A stretch of DNA of 64,000 nucleotides from Atriophallophorus winterbourni (taxonomy: Eukaryota; Platyhelminthes; Trematoda; Plagiorchiida; Microphallidae). The stretch is from NCBI GenBank assembly GCA_013407085.1, contig JACCGJ010010158.1, forward strand, positions 62,001 through 126,000, given 5' to 3'. This document shows, piece after piece, positions 56,627 to 64,000 of the stretch. How positions within the stretch are numbered: position 1 is the stretch's first letter; each line of letters opens with the position of its first letter. A model generated the notes under the pieces. That model worked only from the letters and a program-made list of their open reading frames with translations. It was not told the origin of the DNA and did no database searches. The translations under genes and the position numbers were made by a program.

Positions 56627-56880
56627 TCAGCCTAATGTATTTGGTTGCGGATGAAGAACAGTTTGTTGGTGACTGGAATTGTTTAGGGTTTGAACAATAA
56701 TGGCTTTATCGTCGGCAAACATTATGTGCAGGATTGGCACGCAACGTATCGTGGTTTGTGCTATCAAGCGATCCAGGTTGAATATCTTATCATCACATCG
56801 CGTGCGTATGTAACTATGTTTTACACGCATAATGTCAACATACAAAAGAAGATTAATTAATTGAGCATCAATTAACAAAC
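56627..56880 (-). pseudogene. RTE-type reverse transcriptase palm fragment
   Basis: Minus translation over 83 residues: INLLLYVDIMR, RTRCDDKIFNLDRL and HIMFADDKAIIVQT. The FADD catalytic box is intact, but the fragment has no flanking domains. It is the inverted homologue of 23290-23495. Confidence 0.72.
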
Positions 56881-57439
56881 ATTTACGTGTTTACCTACAA
56901 ATTGGTGTTCTCTAACTTTGAGAAATTCAAACAGATACCAGTCTTTACGTTACTCACTTCGAAAACAAACCTGACATAATTTTGCTTGTTACATGTGTTA
57001 TAATATTGTGTTGTAGCAGTGGGTCGTATAAATGTCTGCGTTATTTTATTTTCGAATAGCTTACATCAATATTAAGTCACTGACATTTTATCAGTAAAAG
57101 GAAAATCGCAGTGTATTTTTTCCATGTCCTCATCAGATTCTGTTAAGACTTTTAGTTGATTTAGCATGGTCAGGTTCGGTTAATTAGATCTGTGTTTCCT
57201 TCATATAAATCAACTGGCTCTGCGTACTCACTGCTTAACACTAATCACCATTCTTAATTCAAATTTTCACTTAGTAATGTGACTTGCCTTTGAGGTTCAC
57301 CTAAGATTTCAGCTAAGCTCTTACAAAGTGTTTACTTAATTAATTCAGTAACGACTCAAAGAACACTGTAGAATAAGAAGCAATAAACTGCTTCAAATAA
57401 ATGACAGTTCTTAAAGTGCAATATATGAAAACTACGTCA

Positions 57440-57740
57440 GCCACTATCGAGCGCTATACAACTTCTTGAAGTCAGTGAAATGAGCCCAGTATGTTGAGGG
57501 ACTTGAATTATACCCGTTGACAATTTGAGCAAAGATAAGACCCAGCACATACATATCATGGGTAGTGTTTGAGGAAAAAGATAACCAAACAGACGGTATT
57601 CATTACTTGCGCATATTAAACGCGTTAGACTAATAAGCGTTCGCATTTTGTTGTGGGATCGGTGGATGAACGATACTAAAGCCAGAAATTTAGACATTGT
57701 TGGAGTGGAAGACAGCAATTGCATTCAATTCAATTTCAAT
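57440..57740 (+). repeat. Dispersed repeat R3, copy 3
   Basis: It is the inverse of 6300-6775 and 22870-23250, as expected for the inverted unit. 56880-57440 shows no gene. Confidence 0.5.
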
Positions 57741-57899
57741 AGGTCGAAACGCATATGGATTCAAGAAAAACCAGAGAATAATATGGGGACAATAAATATT
57801 ATAACAAGGTTTGAACTGGATTTGATTATTCACTGAGCAGTTGAAGAGTCAGGAAAAATTCAATGGACGGAAATCATTTTCGTCAGAACATTGTGGGGA

Positions 57900-58150
57900 T
57901 ACATTTGAATGCATGTGGTCAAGATGTACAGATTACTTCAACACACGGGTTGAGGGTCACAAATGAATCAAGTTTCCCATTAAATATGTTTGGATTTGTG
58001 TGGTTCGAAGCAAAACAGGGTAGATTGTTCAATGTAATACAAACTAGCAAGGCCATTATTCGTCTAAAGTAGAGTCGCGAATGAGGGGCAGTAAAGTCAT
58101 TTCTCATGCGAACCACGAAGGTTAAATTAACATTGCAGAGGACGACTTGC
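57900..58150 (-). pseudogene. CR1-type ORF2 C-terminal fragment
   Basis: Minus translation APHSRLYFRRIMALLVCITL followed by NNLPCF, NPNIFNGKLDSFVTLNP corresponds to the CR1 end (IPHSR, CRR, WNSLP, FKAELD, P). It lacks the rest of the element. Confidence 0.6.
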
Positions 58151-58199
58151 CTTACTCAGAATAGTGCAAGCCAAAATAATATCCCCGATGTGACGATGA

Positions 58200-60400
58200 A
58201 GTGCATAATGAAATAAATTCAGGGTTTGGTTTCGCTCATTTTCAGAGTTTTGCGAGAACCATAGGGTATTTCTGAACCACAAATATTCAAATTCTTTTGT
58301 ACCGCTTTCCTCGAAAGAATCTGAACGCCGAGACTATTTTCTATATTCATACTCGGGTAATGTTCAACATGTGGAACTTTTGGGAATTAAAGAAAAGTTT
58401 AATTTCTGGGTACCAATGTTGGAAATTGTCTAGAATCAACAGTTTCCTTTCTTAAAGTTTGAATCGTAATAATTGCTGCCATTACAGCATAAACTCGACG
58501 AAGAATAAACGATTAATATGATTTCATTCATGTCCACAAATGTGAGCCAAATTGAATTAATTTCTCCATGAAATGTTGTTGTGGAATGATGTGGTAAAAA
58601 ACAAAATGTTAATTAAATTCGGTGGGAAGTAGAGGGACAGTAGGCTAAGAGGATAAAATGAGAGGCGGAAAACATTTATGAATTAAGTGTTTAAACAATT
58701 ATTCTAACTGAGAATGTCGTCCTTTAAAAGGCGAAGATACTTTAAGCTTGCGAACACACAACCATTAAACAAAACTCGAGCTTTTTTAAGACAAACCTAA
58801 GACGTTTGGTCAAATCAAATTGCAAAACATCAATTCTTCGCACTTTTGCGGATTCAAAATAAGCAAATTAAGGATGACCATTGACCATTATTTGACATCA
58901 TTGATTGTAAAGTGATTTGATCGACTCGAATATTGTGGTAGAATGCAACGGAAACACCAACGGCGAACTTGACGGTAGCTGAAGTAGGGTTACACTTAAG
59001 TTCAAAAATACTCTACAGGACAACACAGTTAATCGCTTCGCGATTCATTAAAGGGAAAACGATAAGGACTTGCAAAAATATATTCCTTCGTACCATACAT
59101 ATCTAAATGCAAATCCAGATTATATGTTTCAAGTTCATATAGCTAGAAAACATCGAGTTCATGGAACAAGTACGAAAAAACGTTTGATGAACAATGGTCA
59201 GAATTACCAATGAGAGCAAATTTACGAGAATGAAAATTTTGATGCTCTTTAATAAGAGCAAAATCAAGACAAGCCTTATAAATTGTACAGAAATAAAAAA
59301 TATTTTAAATACCGAGAAAATTTTTTAGTTGAGTTGCAATTACCGAGTTCTCTAAAACAAAGAAGTCAACCTATAAACATCCTAATTATCACAAGGCTAG
59401 ATAGCGTCAATTTCTTAAGTGCTTATCACTCGCATTACAAAAATTCGTAGACAGCAGCCCACCTATACGCCGATACACTAATCACAATAGATACATCTAG
59501 TGTGACACCAACGATTCACATTTCAATGTGATTTGTCAAGCGATTTCGAAATACCTTTTTTTCTTCCCGCTCGTTTTTACCAACTGAACAAACCGTTCGA
59601 AAGCATTTGTCGCTGTTTATCGACTATTGTATCACAACAAATTGACCCTCGAACACATCTGAAGTGACCGTCCGTGTACACGGGTTTTAGCAGCTTTTAC
59701 ATTATATCTGTACGAATGTTTTTTTAGCATATTGCTCTTGTGATTTGCTAAAGACTGGTGTTTCAAGAGCAAACTTTAAGCACACAATCCATTTAACTCA
59801 CCGTTAATCTAACTACTCTCCTTGGGGATGCATTGCTATGTTTCATGTAAATTTTCACATTTTCTGACTATAAACAAATGGAAATAGTTAAGGCAGGTTT
59901 TTCGATCATTCAGATCACGTAGTTTATTTCGTTAGTTGATATTTGGTTTGCAACCAGAACCCGTCAAATGCAATTTTTACGGATTTTAAAATCTCTTGCA
60001 GTTGAGGATTCTTGTCTCCGGAATTGTTAGCAGTTTCATGTCTCGTGTTATGCCGGAGGAATGTGCCATGTCTAATATCTGAGAGATCATTACATTTAAA
60101 TGAACTTCGCATCTCTACAATATGTGTTATACAAAAATGGTTTCAGTTAAGTGAACAAGATACTTCTAACGTTGTTTCATCTCAATTTAAAGATTAAATT
60201 ATATTTCCTTCATTTACACAATATACTGCTTCTCTGACCAAGCAGGTAGCCAAAAATTTATTAAGTAGGTCATTTAATCAGAGCCATGTTCATACAAGCA
60301 ATTCGACATGATAATGCCAAATACCATAACATGTAACTTATTATCGATTAACAGAAAATTCAACAAAGTATATTATATACGTAGAACTGTTATCACAACC
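58200..60400 (-). repeat. Long duplicated unit, copy 3 (inverted), first part
   Basis: It is the inverted match of 2750-6000 and 20160-22200 (for example, 59150-59165 ATCGAGTTCATGGAAC against 3875 and 21277). Non-coding. Confidence 0.6.
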
Positions 60401-61500
60401 GCCACATACGCGTGACTATTTAGTCCAAATTAGAGAAATCGATGAAATGTCGACTTGCTGCCAGCAACGCTAAAACCAACTTCGATCTCCTCTGAAATGC
60501 CGTAGGTTCGTTTGACGTCAATATAGTCTATACGTTGATTTAAACATAAATCAACCTATTATCAAATATGCTATATCAGCATGGGATCCTTCAGGATTGA
60601 TGACATCCAACTTTGCAAAGTTTACACCAAAGAGCGAAAAAGCTCGCCATCTGACTTTCTAATTATCCATATGAAATGCGCTCCAGAAGACTGAACTTTA
60701 TCTCAGTTGAAAAAAGACGATAATGAGAACCACGAATATTCATTTGGACAGCGTTCAATCAAACAAGCAATCGCTGAAGCAGTTCGTTAAAATTTGAATG
60801 GCTGCAAATATACATTCTTCGTCCCCACGATACAACCATGGAACAGTTTTTCTATTCATGTATTATAAACTCTAATCGTTGACACTTTTAATAAATCATT
60901 ATATGTATATCTGGAAAGCATGTTTTTGCTTCGGATAATAGTCTATAATAATATTTTTGGTAACGTTTTTTAGCGTTTAACCACATGTGCATTTTGAGTC
61001 TTGTAAATCTCCGCTTTTTGAGTGCTAAACATACACGAGTGAATCTATGAATGGTTTTTCACAGGCAAACAATTTTGTATATAAAAATTGAAGTAATGTA
61101 TCTCAAGGATTGGATGTTAGTTATTTAATGTTTGCCAAAATGACATTATGGCGATATAACCTTTTGTCATCAAGTTAAATGACAACATTCACATAAGTGC
61201 TCTCAACCGTTGTGTCGTCTTACATTATACGTCGACATTACGGTTTCTCTAATTGTGATTGGTACTCACAAGTCAGACAGCTGTATTCTCGGTTGATCAT
61301 CAGTGAATAAAATCTTCCTAATCAAAGGTGTTCAATAAATTAACTAACTGCAGTTGTATTTGTCTCCTAATTCGTCGGCCCGCATTGATAGTTTCTCCGC
61401 GTGTCCTGTATAATAAAAAGCGAAGGTAACCGATTTAGTTTTGCGTTTTACTCGCGATGTATCAAACCGTCTCTGGTTAACGCCCAGCACGCCCACGTAA
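60401..61500 (+). repeat. 5' region of gene F, duplicated upstream of copy D
   Basis: It matches 46570-47300. The stretch includes GATAATAGTCTATAATAATA at 60937 and, just before the gene, GGTTAACGCCCAGCACG at 61475-61491, the element also seen above genes B and C. Confidence 0.6.
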
Positions 61501-61504
61501 CCTC

Positions 61505-61512
61505 TATATAAG
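61505..61512 (+). promoter_or_regulatory. TATA box of Kunitz gene F
   Basis: CCTCTATATAAGGCCTACC; TATATAAG begins 49 bp upstream of the ATG. Best TATA match of the family. Confidence 0.75.
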
Positions 61513-61553
61513 GCCTACCTGAGACACGAACAAAAATTCACAGGAAGTCCACA

Positions 61554-61842
61554 ATGTTTCAATTTGTCGTACTACTTACTTTTACTTCAGTTGTCTTTGC
61601 TGGGCCTACAAAACATCGTAAGTGTAATATGTTTCGAATCTCATTTTCTAGCCTGTAAGCAACCGATGGACGTGGGACCTTGTCATGCGTCATTTCAACG
61701 ATTCTATTGGGATATGAAAACTAAAGAATGCAGGTCGTTTACTTGGGGTGGATGTGATCAGAACGGTAACAATTTCGAAAGTATGGAAGATTGTAAGAAA
61801 CATTGTACATTGCCTTATCCAGACTCATCCCGCTTTATTTGA
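61554..61842 (+). CDS. Secreted single-domain Kunitz protease inhibitor, P1 His (gene F)
   Basis: Two exons: 61554-61617 and 61652-61842, with a 34-nt GTAAGT..TCTAG intron in phase 1; 84 residues. Exon 1: signal peptide MFQFVVLLTFTSVVFAGP. Exon 2: complete Kunitz domain with Cys5, MDVGP, Cys14, FQRFYWD, Cys30, TWGG, Cys38, GNNF, Cys51, Cys55 and a C-terminal tail TLPYPDSSRFI. All six cysteines and the Gly-Pro before Cys14 are present. P1 is His, rare in Kunitz inhibitors, and P1' is Ala. The intron could also be read through (no stop in it), which would start a longer frame at 61564, but the signal peptide and the conserved splice sites support splicing. It is likely secreted and protease-binding; the target is unknown. 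Confidence 0.9.
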
Positions 61843-62190
61843 TTTGTAATCATTCTGATACAAACGTTTCAAAAATAAGTCGTTTTCATTTTAATAACGA
61901 TATGGTAGTGTGAAGGTTTCTCCACAGACGTTGTATCGTTTTCCTAAATAATTACCATAGCTCGAGGCAGAATCTAGTGTCTGTTACCATACATCCATTC
62001 TACTTGCTCCAATTTAAATTCGAAACTCTTTTAATGTGCAAAGGTAGTAGGTTGTTGGGATTAATTTCGAGAAAATTTTGAAGTATCGCATCTCTCGGTA
62101 ATCGCAATACTAGCATAACCAATCACAACTGTCGACTGATGCATCTCGGTACAACGGGTTGCTTATTTTTTACCCATCATTTGTAAGTCA
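61843..62190. other. 3' flank of gene F, no other gene
   Basis: AAAAATAAGTCG at 61872 is the nearest poly(A)-signal-like site. It is not similar to the 3' flanks of genes B and C. Confidence 0.3.
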
Positions 62191-62199
62191 ATTTTACAA

Positions 62200-62600
62200 T
62201 CAAAAATCGTATCCTGAGTATTTCAAAGTTTTAATGGTCCAAAAAGCAAATACTTTACTGTAACTAAATAATAAAAATATGGGTAGTGCATGCAAACAAC
62301 ACAACCGTCTGATCAATGTGAAAAGCCATTTTGTATATTGACGTGCGAGGCAGAATTCGGTCAAGTTGAACTTGTAAAGTTCAGTAATAAACAAGCTTGA
62401 TGTACAAATGATATGTCGGGGCAGAGATTTCCATATAAACAAACTCTAACAGCGAAGAAGAACATTCGTCAATTTGATTTAGAGTGTGAAATAATTGAAT
62501 TGTAGCAATGAGTACTGCTACCACGTGCTTGTTGTAGGCGACCCAATGTATGTTGAACAGCAGGACTGTACAAGAAGTCAAATAGTTTCAGTTTTGCATT
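62200..62600 (-). pseudogene. CR1-type 3' end fragment
   Basis: Minus translation FIWKSLPRHIICTSSLFITE corresponds to FLWNSLPPHIICATSLNMFK of the 25.5 kb element, followed by the shared 3' tail (plus TTTCAAAGTTTTAATGGTCC at 62221). It is the same subfamily as 25395-27760. Frameshifts are present. Confidence 0.7.
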
Positions 62601-62799
62601 CCTGTTCAAGATTCCAGTTTCAAGATTTATGGTTTAAAAAAGCAAACTTCTGTATAGCACCTTAGAATATACGTATAAAAAAAATAAAATCGTTACTTGT
62701 ATGATCGTATCCATGTTCTTCATAGTTGGAGCAAAATAATCCCCGGTGGCAAAACAGACTGAGGAAAAGAATCTTTGTTTGGACTGTAGTTCCGTACTT

Positions 62800-64000
62800 T
62801 AAAAAATATAGACATCAATAGGTAGGGGGCAACGCAGTAGTTCTCAGCAAGGCGTTTCAACAAGCTGTTTCACAAGACGCATACACGAACAGCGAAGAAG
62901 GTACGACGACAATTCAATCATGAGTGTGGGATTTGAAGGGTCAAAGGGTGGGGACAACGAAACCAAACTTTAGGAGGTGTTTAAGAGGTTAGGATTTCGT
63001 GTAGATGATTTGATATGTCAGAGTGAGGTCGTGTAGGTTACGTCTGCGCCCGAGGGTGCACAGTGCAAGTCCGGTCAGTCGCTGCTCAAAAGGTAAATTA
63101 TTCAATCCGGTAACCTTTTTTGGTTGCCTTGTGATAAATTGTTTCGAGAAGCGAGATTTTTTGTTCAATCCATGGCCTCCGAGCTTGTACAGCGTAGTCA
63201 ACGACAGGATTCATGTAAGTTTTTATTATTTTAGCGAGTGAGTGTGGTGGGAAAAGTCCGAAAATGCGTTTCAGTAAACCGAGCAAGCTGCACGCACGCT
63301 TTTAGAAGGCTCCGCACTGTAGGCTGTTCTTCAAAGTGCCAGACACCCAGATTCGAAAATTTTTTTTGATGTACTCCATTCGAGCGTGTGGCTGCCAAGT
63401 GTATATGTAAGGGGAAAGGGTTTTCCTACCTGCAACATTTTACACTTGCGGAAATTAAATGGCAGTTTGTTTTGCATTGATCATTGGTGCAGTGTATTTA
63501 AATCTCCTTGCAGAACTTGTCAGTCTCCGATAGAGTTGACCTTCGTCTAGATTTTCACATCGTCTGCGAATAAAAACAAGCTTACATGCTAGTAAGTTCG
63601 GTAAATCGTTTATAAATATGACCGAGAACCGAACCCTGAGAGACTCCGCTCGCTTTAATTTTTCGACAAGTTTCACCATCTATTCTAAATTTTATTTTGC
63701 GTCCAGACAGGTAACTTGTGAACCATGTTAGTAAGTTATCGATGACGCTAACATTCTGCAGTTTCTGAAGCTGTGAGAAGTGATTCACTCTGACGAATGC
63801 TTTAGATATATCTAATTAACCGGCATGGACGGAACCGCCCTGGTCTAGTGCTTGCTCACAGTCATTTAGAGTCGTAAGCAAGTTAGACAGGCGTGAATAT
63901 GTTTTCCTAAATTCGTGTTGTGTGAAGGTTATTAGCTGATGGTTCTCGAGATGTTCCAAAATTTCAGATACCGCTAAAAGAAACGTCACGTGGCAGTAAT
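62800..64000 (-). pseudogene. CR1-type reverse transcriptase fragment, runs off the window
   Basis: From the right edge inwards on minus: LITFTQHEFRKTYSRLSNLL, LDISKAFVRVNHFSQLQKLQ, ASGVSQGSVLG, FINDLPNLLACKLVF, a damaged catalytic box (FADD lost in RRRCENLD), then LGLLKRIFGLFPPHSLAKII, MNPVVDYAVQARRPW and YHKATKK. Several frameshifts and a stop in the SKAF region are present. The element continues beyond 64000, so its endonuclease is not visible. Confidence 0.8.

Noticed and set aside
1..64000. tRNA, rRNA or spliced-leader genes
   Set aside because: No T-loop GGTTCRANTCC with matching acceptor stems and no ribosomal landmarks were found by eye; a dedicated scan would be more sensitive.

Overview
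The window is eukaryotic, non-bacterial DNA: AT-rich, with no operons or Shine-Dalgarno sites, short split genes with introns of 34-37 nt, and a dense load of decayed non-LTR (CR1-type and RTE-type) and Gypsy-type retrotransposons. Micro-introns near the 5' end, expanded single-domain Kunitz genes, CR1/RTE/Gypsy elements and hammerhead-ribozyme repeats together point to a flatworm, most likely a trematode of the blood-fluke type. That assignment is inference; no single-copy marker gene is present.

The only cellular genes I can support form a dispersed cluster of secreted single-domain Kunitz (BPTI-type) protease inhibitors. Each has two exons: exon 1 encodes a signal peptide, a phase-1 micro-intron follows, and exon 2 encodes the whole Kunitz domain. 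Intact copies lie at 18794-19076 (-), 39722-40004 (-) and 61554-61842 (+). A copy at 11833-12115 (-) has an open frame but has lost its sixth cysteine. Broken copies lie at 2579-2690 (-), 15395-15695 (-, one nonsense codon), about 16140-16282 (-), 47358-47600 (+) and 51861-52181 (-). The reactive-site P1 residue differs between subfamilies (His, Ser, Arg, Leu, Pro). Six copies share a TATA-like box at a nearly fixed distance of 49-51 bp upstream of the ATG.

Layout. 0-1.4 kb: chimera of RTE and CR1 reverse transcriptase remnants. 1.8-11 kb: Kunitz remnant plus a long duplicated non-coding unit, interrupted at 8.83-9.38 kb by an RTE 3' end with target-site duplication. 11.4-14.4 kb: Kunitz gene A between inverted arms. 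15.4-19.1 kb: two broken Kunitz genes and intact gene B. 20-25 kb: second copy of the duplicated unit. 25.4-37.9 kb: a retrotransposon field (five CR1-type pieces, including a near full-length ORF2 and an ORF1/ORF2-tail deletion derivative). 38.7-40.0 kb: Kunitz gene C. 40.6-43.5 kb: tandem array of a ~240-bp hammerhead-type repeat, split by the second copy of the CR1 derivative. 43.9-45.3 kb: Gypsy remnant. 46-55 kb: Kunitz pseudogenes D and E, a LINE remnant and hammerhead repeats, one with an intact catalytic core at 52.79 kb. 52.3-60.4 kb: an inverted third copy of the long unit. 60.2-61.8 kb: Kunitz gene F. 62.2-64 kb: further CR1 remnants.

The duplicated units, the Kunitz genes and the hammerhead repeats travel together, so the locus appears to have grown by segmental duplication and inversion of a Kunitz-plus-repeat module, followed by loss of some inhibitor copies and change of the reactive loop in others.
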